Shown: positions 1-15,330 of the stretch, one piece after another | How the letters are laid out: the number at the start of each line of letters is the position of its first letter | Position numbering within the stretch: the stretch's first letter is position 1 | Assembly: GCF_905404315.1 (NCBI RefSeq) | Contig: NC_066309.1 | Coordinates: 62,001 to 126,000 of the forward strand | Length of the DNA: 64,000 bases | Source: Leptidea sinapis | Lineage: Eukaryota; Arthropoda; Insecta; Lepidoptera; Pieridae | Reading direction: 5' to 3' | The notes under the pieces: model-generated | Databases searched by the model: none | Seen by the model: the letters and a program-made list of their open reading frames with translations, nothing else | What the model was told of the DNA's origin: nothing | Translations under genes and position numbers: made by a program

Positions 1-3000
1 AAGATGGCCGCCACATAAAATTTAGATTTCAGCAATATGAATATCGTAACCGAGGCTCTCGAGGGTGCAAAGAACGATTTGGTGATGATTTTTCAATACC
101 AAGATGGCCGCCGCACAAAATTATGATTTCAGCAATATGGATGTCGTGTTCGAGGTTCTCGAGGGTGCAGAGAAAAATTCTGTGATCATTTTTTAAATCC
201 AAGATGGCTGCTATATACAATTATGTTTTCAGCAATATGAATATCGTGTCCGAGTTTTTCGAGGGTACAGAGAACGATTTTGTAATTATTTTTGAAAACG
301 AAGATGGCCACCGCAAAAATTTATGTTTACAACATTATGGGTATCGTATCCGATGTTTTCGAGGGGCGAAGAACAATTCTGTGATCATTTTTTAAATCCA
401 ATATGGCTGCCACACACAATTATGTTTTCAGCAATATGAATATCGTGTCCGAGGTTCTCGAGGGTGTAGAGAACGATTTTGGTATCATTTTTGAAAACGA
501 AGATGGCCACCGCACAAAATTATGATTACAACATTATGGGTATCGTATCTGAGGTTTTCGAGGGTGCAGAGAACAATTTTGGGATCATTTTTAAATCCAA
601 GATGGCCGCCGTGCAAAATTATGATTTCAGCAATATGGATATCATGTCCGAGGTTCTCGTGGGTGCAGAGAACGATTTTCTGATCTTTTTTGAAATCTCA
701 GATGGCCGCCGCACAAAATTATGATTTCAGCAATATGGATATCGTTCCCGAGATTCTCGAGGCTGCAGAGAACGATTTGGCGATCAGTTTTCAAATCCAA
801 GATGGCCGCCGCAAAAAATTATGATTTTAGCAATATGGATATCGTGTCCGAGGTTCTCGAGGGTGCAGAGAACAAATCTGTGATCATTTTAGAAATCCAA
901 GAGGGCTGCCGCAAACAATTATGTTTTCAGCAATATGGATATCGAGTCCGAGGTTCTCAAAGGTGCAGAGAACGATTTTGCGATCATATTTGAAATCCAA
1001 GATGGCTCCCGAACAAAATTTTGATTTCAACAAAATGGATATCGTGTCCGAGGTTCTCGAGGGTGCAGAGAACGATTTTGTAATTATTTTTGAAAACGAA
1101 GATGGCCACCGCAAAAAATTATGTTTACAACATTATGGGTATCGTATCCGAGGTTTTTGAGGGTGCGAAGAACAATTTTGTGATCATATATGAAATCAAA
1201 GGTTGCCGCCGCACAAAATTATGATTTCAGCAATATGGATATCGTGTTCGAGGTTCTCGAGGGTGCAGAGAACGATTTTGTAATTATTTTTGAAAACGAA
1301 GATGGCCACCGCAAAAAATTATGTTAACAACATTATGGGTATCGTATCCGAGGTTTTCGAAGGTGTGAAGTACAATTTTGTGATCATATTTGACATCGAA
1401 GATGGCCGCCGCATAAAATTTAGATTTCAGCAATATGAATATCGTAACCGAGGCTCTCGAGGGTGCAAAGAACGATTTGGTGATGATTTTTAATACCAAG
1501 ATGGCCGCCGCACAAAATTATGATTTCAGCAATATGGATGTCGTGTTCGAGGTTCTCGAGGGTGCAGAGTAAAATTCTGTGATCATTTTTTAAATCCAAG
1601 ATGGCTGCTATATACAATTATGATTTCAGTAATATGGATATCGTGTCCGAGGTTCTCGAGGGTGCAGAGAACAATTCTTTGATCATTTTAGAAATCCAAG
1701 AGGGCTGCCAAAAACAATTATGTTTTCAGCAATATGGATATCGAGTCCGAGGTTCTCAAGGGTGCAGAGAACGATTTTGCGATCATATTTGAAATCCAAG
1801 ATGGCTCCCGAACACAATTTTGATTTCAACAATATGGATATCGTGTCCGAGGTTCTCGAGGGTGCAGAGAACGATTTTGTAATTATTTTTGAAAACGAAG
1901 ATGGCCACCGCAAAAAATTATGTTTACAACATTATGGGTATCGTATCCGAGGATTTTGAGGGTGCGAAGAACAATTTTGTGATCATATATGAAATCAAAG
2001 GTTGCCGCCGCACAAAATTATGATTTCAGCAATATGGATATCGTGTTCGAGGTTCTCGAGGATGCAGAGAACAATTCTGTTATCATTTTTGAAATCCAAG
2101 AGGGCTGCCGCACACAATTAAGTTTTCAGCAATGTGGATATCATGTCCGAGGTTCTCGTGGGTGCAGAGAACGATTTTCTGATCTTTTTTGAAATCCAAG
2201 ATGGCCGCTGCACAAGATTATGATTTCAGCAATATCGATATCGTACCCAAGATTCTCGAGGGTGTAGAGAACGATTTGGCGATCATTTTCCAAATCCAAG
2301 ATGGCCGCCGCACAAAATTATGATTTTAGCAATATGGATATCGTGTCCGAGGTTCTCGAGGGTGCAAAAAACGATTTGGTGATCATTTTTCAAATCCAAG
2401 ATGGTCGCCGCACAAAATTATGATTTCAGTAATATGGATATCGTGTCCGAGGTTCTCGAGGGTGTAGAGAACAATTCTGTGATCATTTTTGAAATGCAAT
2501 ATGGCTGCCACACACAATTATGTTTTCAGCAATATGAATATCGTGTCCGAGGTTCTCGAGGGTGTAGAGAACGATTTTGGTATCATTTTTGAAAACGAAG
2601 AAGGCCACCGCACAAAATTATGAGTACAACTTTATGGGTATCGTATCCGAGGTTTTCGAGGGTGCAGAGAACAATTTTGGGATCATTTTTAAATCCAAGA
2701 TAGCCGCCGCGCAAAATTATGATTTCAGCAATATGGATATCGTGTCCGGAGTTCTCGAGGGTGCAGAGAACAATTCTGTTATCATTTTTGAAATCCAAGA
2801 GGGCTGCCGCACACAATTATGTTTTCAGCAATATGAATATCGTGTCCGAGGTTCTCGTGGGTGCAGAGAAATATTCTGTGATCATTTTAGAAATCCAAGA
2901 GGGCTGCCGCAAACAATTATGTTTTCAGCAATATGGATATCGTGTCCGAGGTTCTCAAGGGTGCAGAGAACGATTTTGCGATCATATTTGAAATCCAAGA

Positions 3001-3156
3001 TAGCTCCCAACCAAAATTTTGAATTCAACAATATGGATATCGTGTCCGAGGTTCTCGAGGGTGCAGAGAACGATTTGGTGATCATTTTTCAAATCCAAGT
3101 TGGCCGCCGCACAAAATTATGATTTCAGCAATATGGATATCGTGTCCGAGGATAGA

Positions 3157-3192
3157 GTTCTCTGCACCCTCGAAAACGAAGGAGCAGAAAAC
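3157..3192 (+). repeat. Fold-back hairpin variant monomer
   Basis: Same fold-back insertion as at 25054-25089, with several G to A changes (loop GAAAAC, right arm GAAGGAGCAGAAAAC). About 12 of 15 stem pairs remain. Confidence 0.8.
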
Positions 3193-5375
3193 AATTCTGT
3201 GATCATTTTTGTAATCCAAGATGGGTGCCACACACAACTATGTTTTAAGCAATATGAATATCGTGTCCAAGGTTCTCGAGGGTATAGAGAACTATTTTGG
3301 TATCATTTTTAAAAACGAAGATGGCCACCGCACAAAATAATGATTATAATATTATGGGTATCGTATCTGAGGTCTTCGAGGGTGCAGAAAACAATTTTGG
3401 GATCATTTTTAAATCCAAGATGGACGCCGTGCAAAATTATGTTTTCAGCAATATGAATATCGTTCCCGAGATTCTCAAGGGTGCAGAGAACAATTCTGTG
3501 ATCATTTTTGAAATCCAAGATGGCTGCCACACAAAATTATGATTTCAGCAATCTGGATATCGTATTCGAGGTTATCGAGGGTGCAGAAAATGATTTTGTG
3601 ATCTTATTTAACATTCAAGATGGCTGCCGCTTAAAATTATGATTTCAGCAATATGGATATCGTGTCCGAGGTTCTCAAGGGTGCAGAGAACGATTTTGCG
3701 ATCATATTTGAAATCCAAGATAGCTCCCAACCAAAATTTTGAATTCAACAATATGGATATTGTGTCCGAGGTTCTCGAGGGTGCAGAGAACGATTTGGTG
3801 ATCATTTTTTAAATCCAAGATGGCTGCTATATACAATTATGATTTCAGTAATATGGATATCGTGTCCGAGGTTCTCGAGGGTGCAGAGAACAATTCTTTG
3901 ATCATTTTAGAAATCCAAGAGGGCTGCCAAAAACAATTATGTTTTCAGCAATATGGATATCGAGTCCGAGGTTCTCAAGGGTGCAGAGAACGATTTTGCG
4001 ATCATATTTGAAATCCAAGATGGCTCCCGAACACAATTTTGATTTCAACAATATGGATATCGTGTCCGAGGTTCTCGAGGGTGCAGAGAACGATTTTGTA
4101 ATTATTTTTGAAAACGAAGATGGCCACCGCAAAAAATTATGTTTACAACATTATGGGTATCGTATCCGAGGATTTTGAGGGTGCGAAGAACAATTTTGTG
4201 ATCATATATGAAATCAAAGGTTGCCGCCGCACAAAATTATGATTTCAGCAATATGGATATCGTGTTCGAGGTTCTCGAGGATGCAGAGAACAATTCTGTT
4301 ATCATTTTTGAAATCCAAGAGGGCTGCCGCACACAATTAAGTTTTCAGCAATGTGGATATCATGTCCGAGGTTCTCGTGGGTGCAGAGAACGATTTTCTG
4401 ATCTTTTTTGAAATCCAAGATGGCCGCTGCACAAGATTATGATTTCAGCAATATCGATATCGTACCCAAGATTCTCGAGGGTGTAGAGAACGATTTGGCG
4501 ATCATTTTCCAAATCCAAGATGGCCGCCGCACAAAATTATGATTTTAGCAATATGGATATCGTGTCCGAGGTTCTCGAGGGTGCAAAAAACGATTTGGTG
4601 ATCATTTTTCAAATCCAAGATGGTCGCCGCACAAAATTATGATTTCAGTAATATGGATATCGTGTCCGAGGTTCTCGAGGGTGTAGAGAACAATTCTGTG
4701 ATCATTTTTGAAATGCAATATGGCTGCCACACACAATTATGTTTTCAGCAATATGAATATCGTGTCCGAGGTTCTCGAGGGTGTAGAGAACGATTTTGGT
4801 ATCATTTTTGAAAACGAAGAAGGCCACCGCACAAAATTATGATTACAACATTATGGGTATCGTATCCGAGGTTTTCGAGGGTGCAGAGAACAATTTTGGG
4901 ATCATTTTTAAATCCAAGATAGCCGCCGCGTAAAATTATGATTTCAGCAATATGGTTATAGTGTCCGGAGTTCTCGAGGGTGCAGAGAACAATTCTGTTA
5001 TCATTTTTGAAATCCAAGAGGGCTGCCGCACACAATTATGTTTTCAGCAATATGAATATCGTGTCCGAGGTTCTCGTGGGTGCAGAGAAATATTCTGTGA
5101 TCATTTTAGAAATCCAAGAGGGCTGCCGCAAACAATTATGTTTTCAGCAATATGGATATCGTGTCCGAGGTTCTCAAGGGTGCAGAGAACGATTTTGCGA
5201 TCATATTTGAAATCCAAGATAGCTCCCAACCAAAATTTTGAATTCAACAATATGGATATCGTGTCCGAGGTTCTCGAGGGTGCAGAGAACGATTTGGTGA
5301 TCATTTTTCAAATCCAAGTTGGCCGCCGCACAAAATTATGATTTCAGCAATATGGATATCGTGTCCGAGGATAGA

Positions 5376-5411
5376 GTTCTCTGCACCCTCGAAAACGAAG
5401 GAGCAGAAAAC
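5376..5411 (+). repeat. Fold-back hairpin variant monomer
   Basis: Copy of 3157-3192 carried by the second 2219-bp HOR unit. It shows the hairpin was amplified together with its HOR. Confidence 0.8.
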
Positions 5412-7533
5412 AATTCTGTGATCATTTTTGTAATCCAAGATGGGTGCCACACACAACTATGTTTTAAGCAATATGAATATCGTGTCCAAGGTTCTCGAGG
5501 GTATAGAGAACTATTTTGGTATCATTTTTAAAAACGAAGATGGCCACCGCACAAAATAATGATTATAATATTATGGGTATCGTATCTGAGGTCTTCGAGG
5601 GTGCAGAAAACAATTTTGGGATCATTTTTAAATCCAAGATGGACGCCGTGCAAAATTATGTTTTCAGCAATATGAATATCGTTCCCGAGATTCTCAAGGG
5701 TGCAGAGAACAATTCTGTGATCATTTTTGAAATCCAAGATGGCTGCCACACAAAATTATGATTTCAGCAATCTGGATATCGTATTCGAGGTTATCGAGGG
5801 TGCAGAAAATGATTTTGTGATCTTATTTAACATTCAAGATGGCTGCCGCTTAAAATTATGATTTCAGCAATATGGATATCGTGTCCGAGGTTCTCAAGGG
5901 TGCAGAGAACGATTTTGCGATCATATTTGAAATCCAAGATAGCTCCCAACCAAAATTTTGAATTCAACAATATGGATATTGTGTCCGAGGTTCTCGAGGG
6001 TGCAGAGAACGATTTGGTGATCATTTTTCAAATCCAAGATGGCCGCCGCACAGAATTATGATTTTAGCAATATGGATATAGTGTCCGAGGTTCTCCAGGG
6101 TGGAGAGAACAATTCTGTGATCATTTTAGAAATCCAAGAGGGCTGCCGCAAACAATTATGTTTTCAGCAATATGGATATCGTGTCCGAGGTTCAAATGGG
6201 TGCAGAGAACGATTTTGCGATCATATTTGAAATCCAAGATAGCTCCCGACCAAAATTTTGAATTCAACAATATGGATATCGTGTCCGAGGTTCTCGAGGG
6301 TGCAGAGAACAATTCTGTGATCAGTTTTGAAATCCAAGATGGCTGCCACTCAAAATTATGATTTTAGCAATATGGATATCGTACCTGAGGTTCTCGATGG
6401 TGCAGAGAACGATTTGGTGATCATTTTTGAAATCCAAGATGGCCGCCGCACAAAATTATGATTTCAGTAATATGGATATCATGTCCGAGGTTCTCGAGGG
6501 TGCAGAGAACAATTCTGTGATCATTTTTGAAATCCAATATGGCTGCCACACACAATTATGTTTTCAGCAATATGAATATCGTGTCCGAGGTTCTCGAGGT
6601 TGTAGAGAACGATTTTGGTATCATTTTTGAAAACGAAGATGGCCATCGCACAAAATTATGATAACAACATTATGGGTATCGTGTCCGAGGTTTTCGAGGG
6701 TGCAGAGAACAATTTTGGGATCATTTTTAAATCCAAGGTGGCCGCCGTGCAAAATTATAATTTCAACAATATGGATATCGTGTCCGGAGTTCTCGAGGGT
6801 GCAGAGAACAATTCTGTTATCATTTTTGAAATCCAAGAGGGCTACCGCACACAATTATGTTTTCAGCAATATGGATATCGTGTCCGAGGTTCTCGTATGT
6901 GCAGAGAACGATTTTCTGATCATTTTTGAAATCTCAGATGGCCGCCGCACAAAATTATGATTTCAGCAATATGGATATCGTTCCCGAGATTCTCGCGGCT
7001 GCAGAGAACGATTTGGCGATTAGTTTTCAAATCCAAGATGGCCGCCGCACAAAACTATGATTTTAGCAATATGGATATCGTTTCCGAGGTTCTAGAGGTT
7101 GCAGAGAACTATTCTGTGATCAGTTTTGAAATCCAAGATGGCTGCCACACAAAATTATGATTTTAGCAATATGGATATCGTGTCCGAGGTTCTCGAGGGT
7201 GCAGAGACAAGTCTGTGATCATTTTAGAAATCCAAGAGGGCTGCCGCTCACAATTATGTTTTCAGCAATATGGATTTCGTGTCCGAGGTTCTCAAGGGCG
7301 CAGAGAACGATTTTGCGATCATATTTGAAATCCAAGATGGCTCCCGAACATAATTTTGATTTCAACAATATGGATATCGTGTCCGAGGTTCTCGAGGGTG
7401 AAGAGAACGATTTTGTAATTATTTTTGAAAACGAAGATGGCCACCGCAAAAAATTATGTTTACAACATTATGGGTATCGTATCCGAGGTTTTCGAAGGTG
7501 TGAAGTACAATTTTGTGATCATATTTGACATCG

Positions 7534-10500
7534 AAGATGGCCGCCGCATAAAATTTAGATTTCAGCAATATGAATATCGTAACCGAGGCTCTCGAGGGTG
7601 CAAAGAACGATTTGGTGATGATTTTTCAATACCAAGATGGCCGCCGCACAAAATTATGATTTCAGCAATATGGATGTCGTGTTCGAGGTTCTCGAGGGTG
7701 CAGAGAAAAATTCTGTGATCATTTTTTAAATCCAAGATGGCTGCTATATACAATTATGTTTTCAGCAATATGAATATCGTGTCCGAGTTTTTCGAGGGTA
7801 CAGAGAACGATTTTGTAATTATTTTTGAAAACGAAGATGGCCGACGCAAAAATTTATGTTTACAACATTATGGGTATCGTATCCGATGTTTTCGAGGGTG
7901 CGAAGAACAATTCTGTGATCATTTTTTAAATCCAATATGGCTGCCACACACAATTATGTTTTCAGCAATATGAATATCGTGTCCGAGGTTCTCGAGGGTG
8001 TAGAGAACGATTTTGGTATCATTTTTGAAAACGAAGATGTCCACCGCACAAAATTATGATAACAACATTATGGGTATCGTATCTGAGGTTTACGAGGGTG
8101 CAGAGAACAATTTTGGGATCATTTTTAAATCCAGGATGGCCGCCGTGCAAAATTATAATTTCAGCAATATGGATATCGTGTCCGGAGTTCTCGAGGGTGC
8201 AGAGAACAATTCTGTTATCATTTTTGAAATCCAAGAGGGCTGCCGCACACAATTATGTTTTCAGCAATATGGATTTCGTGTCCGAGGTTCTCGTGGGTGC
8301 AGAGAACGATTTTCTGATCATTTTTGAAATCTCAGATGGCCGCCGCACAAAATTATGATTTCAGCAATATGGATATCGTTCCCGAGATTCTCGAGGCTGC
8401 AGAGAACGATTTGGCGATCAGTTTTCAAATCCAAGATGGCCGCCGCAAAAAATTATGATTTTAGCAATATGGATATCGTGTCCGAGGTTCTCGAGGGTGC
8501 AGATAACAATTCTGTGATCATTTTAGAAATCCAAGAGGGCTGCCGCAAACAATTATGTTTTCAGCAATATGGATATCGAGTCCGAGGTTCTCAAAGGTGC
8601 AGAGAACGATTTTGCGATCATATTTGAAATCCAAGATGGCTCCCGAACAAAATTTTGATTTCAACAATATGGATATCGTGTCCGAGGTTCTCGAGGGTGC
8701 AGAGATCGATTTTGTAATTATTTTTGAAAACGAAGATGGCCACCGCAAAAAATTATGTTTACAACATTATGGGTATCGTATCCGAGGTTTTTGAGGGTGC
8801 GAAGAACATTTTTGTGATCATATATGAAATCAAAGGTTGCCGCCGCACAAAATTATGATTTCAGCAATATGGATATCGTGTTCGAGGTTCTCGAGGGTGC
8901 AGAGAACGATTTTGTAATTATTTTTGAAAACGAAGATGGCCACCGCAAAAAATTATGTTAACAACATTATGGGTATCGTATCCGAGGTTTTCGAAGGTGT
9001 GAAGTACAATTTTGTGATCATATTTGACATCGAAGATGGCCGCCGCATAAAATTTAGATTTCAGCAATATGAATATCGTAACCGAGGCTCTCGAGGGTGC
9101 AAAGAACGATTTGGTGATGATTTTTCAATACCAAGATGGCCGCCGCACAAAATTATGATTTCAGCAATATGGATGTCGTGTTCGAGGTTCTCGAGGGTGC
9201 AGAGAAAAATTCTGTGATCATTTTCTAAATCCAGGATGGCTGCTTTATATAATTATGTTTACAGCAATATGAATATCGTGTCCGAGTTTTTCGAGGGTAC
9301 AGAGAACGATTTTGTAATTATTTTTGAAAACGAAGATGGCCACCGCAAAAATTTATGTTTACAACATTATGGGTATCGTATCCGATGTTTTCGAGGGGCG
9401 AAGAACAATTCTGTGATCATTTTTTAAATCCAATATGGCTGCCACACACAATTATGTTTTCAGCAATATGAATATCGTGTCCGAGGTTCTCGAGGGTGTA
9501 GAGAACGATTTTGGTATCATTTTTGAAAACGAAGATGGCCACCGCACAAAATTATGATTACAACATTATGGGTATCGTATCCGAGGTTTTCGAAGGTGTG
9601 AAGTACAATTTTGTGATCATATTTGACATCGAAGATGGCCGCCGCATAAAATTTAGATTTCAGCAATATGAATATCGTAACCGAGGCTCTCGAGGGTGCA
9701 AAGAACGATTTGGTGATGATTTTTCAATACCAAGATGGCCGCCGCACAAAATTATGATTTCAGCAATATGGATGTCGTGTTCGAGTTTCTCGAGGGTGCA
9801 GAGAAAAATTCTGTGATCATTTTTTAAATCCAAGATGGCTGCTATATACAATTATGTTTTCAGCAATATGAATATCGTGTCCGAGTTTTTCGAGGGTACA
9901 GAGAACGATTTTGTAATTATTTTTGAAAACGAAGATGGCCACCGCAAAAATTTATGTTTACAACATTATGGGTATCGTATCCGATGTTTTCGAGGGTGCG
10001 AAGAACAATTCTGTGATCATTTTTGAAATCCAATATGGCTGCCACACACAATTATGTTTTCAGCAATATGAATATCGTGTCCGAGGTTCTCGAGGGTGTA
10101 GAGAACGATTTTGGTATCATTTTTGAAAACGAAGATGTCCACCGCACAAAATTATGATAACAACATTATGGGTATCGTATCTGAGGTTTTCGAGGGTGCA
10201 GAGAACAATTTTGGGATCATTTTTAAATCCAAGATGACCGCCGTGCAAAATTATGATTTCAGCAATATGGATATCGTGTCCGGAGTTCTCGAGGGTGCAG
10301 AGAACAATTCAATTATCATTTTTGAAATCCAAGAGGGCTGCCGCACACAATTATGTTTTCAGCAATATGGATATCGTGTCCGAGGTTCTTGTGGGTGCAG
10401 AGAACGATTTTCTGATCATTTTTGAAATCTCAGATGGCCGCCGCACAAAATTATGATTTCAGCAATATGGATATCCTTCTCGAGATTCTCGAGGCTGCTG

Positions 10501-13500
10501 AGAACGATTTGGCGATCAGTTTTCAAATCCAAGATGGCCGTCGCACAAAATTATGATTTTAACAATATGGATATCGTATCTGAGGTTCTCGAGGGTGCAG
10601 AGAACAATTCTGTGATCATTTTAGAAATCCAAGAGGGCTGCCGCTAACAATTATGTTTTCAGCAATATGGATATCGAGTCCGAGGTTCTCAAGGGCGCAG
10701 AGAACGATTTTGCGATCATATTTGAAATCCAAGATGGCTCCCGAACAAAATTTTGATTTCAACAATATGGATATCGTGTCCGAGGTTCTCGAGGGTGCAG
10801 ATAACGATTTTGTAATTATTTTTGAAAACGAAGATGGCCACCGCAAAAAATTATGTTTACAACATTATGGGTATCGTATCCGAGGATTTCGAAGGTGTGA
10901 AGTACAATTTTGTGATCATATTTGACATCGAAGATGGCCGCCGCATAAAATTATGATTTCAGCAATATGGATATCGTGTTCGAGGTTCTCGAGGGTGCAG
11001 AGAACGATTTTGTAATTATTTTTGAAAACGAAGATGGCCACCGCAAAAAATTATGTTAACAACATTATGGGTATCGTATCCGAGGTTTTCGAAGGTGTGA
11101 AGTACAATTTTGTGATCATATTTGACATCGAAGATGGCCGCCGCATAAAATTTAGATTTCAGCAATATGAATATCGTAACCGAGGCTCTCGAGGGTGCAA
11201 AGAACGATTTGGTGATGATTTTTCAATACCAAGATGGCCGCCGCTCAAAATTATGATTTCAGCAATATGGATGTCGTGTTCGGGGTTCTCGAGGGTGCAG
11301 AGAAAAATTCTGTGATCATTTTTTAAATCCAAGATGGCTGCTATATACAATTATGTTTTCAGCAATATGAATATCATGTCCGAGTTTTTCGAGGGTACAG
11401 AGAACGATTTTGTAATTATTTTTGAAAACGAAGATGGCCACCGCAAAAATTTATGTTTACAACATTATGGGTATCGTATCCGATGTTTTCGAGGGGCGAA
11501 GAACAATTCTGTGATCATTTTTTAAATCCAATATGGCTGCCACACACAATTATGTTTTCAGCAATATGAATATCGTGTCCGAGGTTCTCGAGGGTGTAGA
11601 GAACGATTTTGGTATCATTTTTGAAAACGAAGATGGCCACCGCACAAAATTATGATTACAACATTATGGGTATCGTATCTGAGGTTTTCGAGGGTGCAGA
11701 GAACAATTTTGGGATCATTTTTAAATCCAAGATGGCCGCCGTGCAAAATTATGATTTCAGCAATATGGATATCGTGTCCGGAGTTCTCGAGGGTGCAGAG
11801 AACAATTCTGTTATCATTTTTGAAATCCAAGAGGGCTGCCGCACACAATTATGTTTTCAGCAATATGGATTTCGTGTCCGAGGTTCTCGTGGGTGCAGAG
11901 AACGATTTTCTGATCATTTTTGAAATCTCAGATGGCCGCCGCACAAAATTATGATTTCAGCAATATGGATATCGTTCCCGAGATTCTCGAGGCTGCAGAG
12001 AACGATTTGGCGATCAGTTTTCAAATCCAAGATGGCCGCCGCAAAAAATTATGATTTTAGCAATATGGATATCGTGTCCGAGGTTCTCGAGGGTGCAGAT
12101 AACAATTCTGTGATCATTTTAGAAATCCAAGAGGGCTGCCGCAAACAATTATGTTTTCAGCAATATGGATATCGAGTCCGAGGTTCTCAAAGGTGCAGAG
12201 AACGATTTTGCGATCATATTTGAAATCCAAGATGGCTCCCGAACAAAATTTTGATTTCAACAATATGGATATCGTGTCCGAGGTTCTCGAGGGTGCAGAG
12301 AACGATTTTGTGATTATTTTTGAAAACGAAGATGGCCACCGCAAAAAATTATGTTTACAACATTATGGGTATCGTATCCGAGGTTTTTGAGGGTGCGAAG
12401 AACATTTTTGTGATCATATATGAAATCAAAGGTTGCCGCCGCACAAAATTATGATTTCAGCAATATGGATATCGTGTTCGAGGTTCTCGAGGGTGCAGAG
12501 AACGATTTTGTAATTATTTTTGAAAACGAAGATGGCCACCGCAAAAAATTATGTTAACAACATTATGGGTATCGTATCCGAGGTTTTCGAAGGTGTGAAG
12601 TACAATTTTGTGATCATATTTGACATCGAAGATGGCCGCCGCATAAAATTTAGATTTCAGCAATATGAATATCGTAACCGAGGCTCTCGAGGGTGCAAAG
12701 AACGATTTGGTGATGATTTTTCAATACCAAGATGGCCGCCGCACAAAATTATGATTTCAGCAATATGGATGTCGTGTTCGAGGTTCTCGAGGGTGCAGAG
12801 AAAAATTCTGTGATCATTTTTTAAATCCAGGATGGCTGCTATATATAATTATGTTTTCAGCAATATGAATATTGTGTCCGAATTTTTCGAGGGTACAGAG
12901 AACGATTTTGTAATTATTTTTGAAAACGAAGATGGCCACCGCAAAAATTTATGTTTACAACATTATGGGTATCGTATCCGATGTTTTCGAGGGGCGAAGA
13001 ACAATTCTGTGATCATTTTTTAAATCCAATATGGCTGCCACACACAATTATGTTTTCAGCAATATGAATATCGTGTCCGAGGTTCTCGAGGGTGTAGAGA
13101 ACGATTTTGGTATCATTTTTGAAAACGAAGATGGCCACCGCACAAAATTATGATTACAACATTATGGGTATCGTATCTGAGGTTTTCGAGGGTGCAGAGA
13201 ACAATTTTGGGATCATTTTTAAATCCAAGATGGCCGCCGTGCAAAATTATGATTTCAGCAATATGGATATCGTGTCCGGAGTTCTCGAGGGTGCAGAGAA
13301 CAAATTTGTTATCATTTTTTAAATCCAAGAGGGCTGCCGCTCACAATTATGTTCTCAGCAATATGGATTTCGTGTCCGAGGTTCTCAAGGGCGCAGAGAA
13401 CGATTTTGCGATCATATTTGAAATCCAAAATGGCTCCCGAACATAATTTTGATTTCAACAATATGGATATCGTGTCCGAGGTTCTCGAGGGTGAAGAGAA

Positions 13501-15330
13501 CGATTTTGTAATTATTTTTGAAAACGAAGATGGCCACCGCAAAAAATTATGTTTATAACATTATGGGTATCGTATCCGAGGTTTTCGAAGGTGTGAAGTA
13601 CAATTTTGTGATCATATTTGACATCGAAGATGGCCGCCACATAAAATTTAGATTTCAGCAATATGAATATCGTAACCGAGGCTCTCGAGGGTGCAAAGAA
13701 CGATTTGGTGATGATTTTTCAATACCAAGATGGCCGCCGCACAAAATTATGATTTCAGCAATATGGATGTCGTGTTCGAGGTTCTCGAGGGTGCAGAGAA
13801 AAATTCTGTGATCATTTTTTAAATCCAAGATGGCTGCTATATACAATTATGTTTTCAGCAATATGAATATCGTGTCCGAGTTTTTCGAGGGTACAGAGAA
13901 CGATTTTGTAATTATTTTTGAAAACGAAGATGGCCACCGCAAAAATTTATGTTTACAACATTATGGGTATCGTATCCGATGTTTTCGAGGGGCGAAGAAC
14001 AATTCTGTGATCATTTTTTAAATCCAATATGGCTGCCACACACAATTATGTTTTCAGCAATATGAATATCGTGTCCGAGGTTCTCGAGGGTGTAGAGAAC
14101 GATTTTGGTATCATTTTTGAAAACGAAGATGGCCACCGCACAAAATTATGATTACAACATTATGGGTATCGTATCTGAGGTTTTCGAGGGTGCAGAGAAC
14201 AATTTTGGGATCATTTTTAAATCCAAGATGGCCGCCGTGCAAAATTATGATTTCAGCAATATGGATATCGTGTCCGGAGTTCTCGAGGGTGCAAAGAACA
14301 AATCTGTTATCATTTTTGAAATCCAAGAGGGCTGCCGCTCACAATTATGTTTTCAGCAATATGGATTTCGTGTCCGAGGTTCTCGTGGGTGCAGAGAACG
14401 ATTTTCTGATCATTTTTGAAATCTCAGATGGCCGCCGCACAAAATTATGATTTCAGCAATATGGATATCGTTCCCGAGATTCTCGAGGCTGCAGAGAACG
14501 ATTTGGCGATCAGTTTTCAAATCCAAGATGGCCGCCGCAAAAAATTATGATTTTAGCAATATGGATATCGTGTCCGAGGTTCTCGAGGGTGCAGAGAACA
14601 ATTCTGTGATCATTTTAGAAATCCAAGAGGGCTGCCGCAAACAATTATGTTTTCAGCAATATGGATATCGAGTCCGAGGTTCTCAAAGGTGCAGAGAACG
14701 ATTTTGCGATCATATTTGAAATCCAAGATGGCTCCCGAACAAAATTTTGATTTCAACAATATGGATATCGTGTCCGAGGTTCTCGAGGGTGCAGAGAACG
14801 ATTTTGTAATTATTTTTGAAAACGAAGATGGCCACCGCAAAAAATTATGTTTACAACATTATGGGTATAGTATCCGAGGTTTTTGAGGGTGCGAAGAACA
14901 ATTTTGTGATCATATATGAAATCAAAGGTTGCCGCCGCACAAAATTATGATTTCAGCAATATGGATATCGTGTTCGAGGTTCTCGAGGGTGCAGAGAACG
15001 ATTTTGTAATTATTTTTGAAAACGAAGATGGCCACCGCAAAAAATTATGTTAACAACATTATGGGTATCGTATCCGAGGTTTTCGAAGGTGTGAAGTACA
15101 ATTTTGTGATCATATTTGACATCGAAGATGGCCGCCGCATAAAATTTAGATTTCAGCAATATGAATATCGTAACCGAGGCTCTCGAGGGTGCAAAGAACG
15201 ATTTGGTGATGATTTTAAATACCAAGATGGCCGCCGCACAAAATTTTGATTTCAGCAATATGGATGTCGTGTTCGAGGTTCTCGAGGGTGCAGAGAAAAA
15301 TTCTGTGGTCATTTTTTAAATCCAAGATGG
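7534..15330 (+). repeat. About 1498-bp (15-mer) higher-order repeat family with shortened copies
   Basis: A distinctive monomer with GCTGCTATATACAATTATG followed by GTCCGAGTTTTTCGAGGG recurs near 7737, 9236, 9835, 11334, 12832 and 13830, and a related form occurs near 15327. Spacings are 1499, 599, 1499, 1498, 998 and about 1497 bp. This fits a 15-monomer HOR with two internally shortened copies of 6 and 10 monomers. The same unit is present at the left edge (monomer near 204), where bases 1-1500 match 7534-9100 at an offset of 7533-7634. Larger matches at an offset of 3596 (8013-9540 with 11609-13136) follow from the same structure. Confidence 0.8.

Larger units (their letters stand above)
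1579..6016 (+). repeat. 2219-bp higher-order repeat, two tandem copies
   Basis: Copy 1 (1579-3797) and copy 2 (3798-6016) match base for base at a constant offset of 2219 with only scattered substitutions, for example at the monomers near 2626/4845 and 2705/4923. Each copy holds 22 monomers plus about 21 extra bases contributed by the fold-back hairpin variant (3157-3192 and 5376-5411). Boundaries were set where the flanks diverge, before GTGATCATTTTTTAAAT. A related partial copy, about 1.1 kb of the same unit, lies at 15306-16400 (offset 13726 from copy 1). Confidence 0.88.
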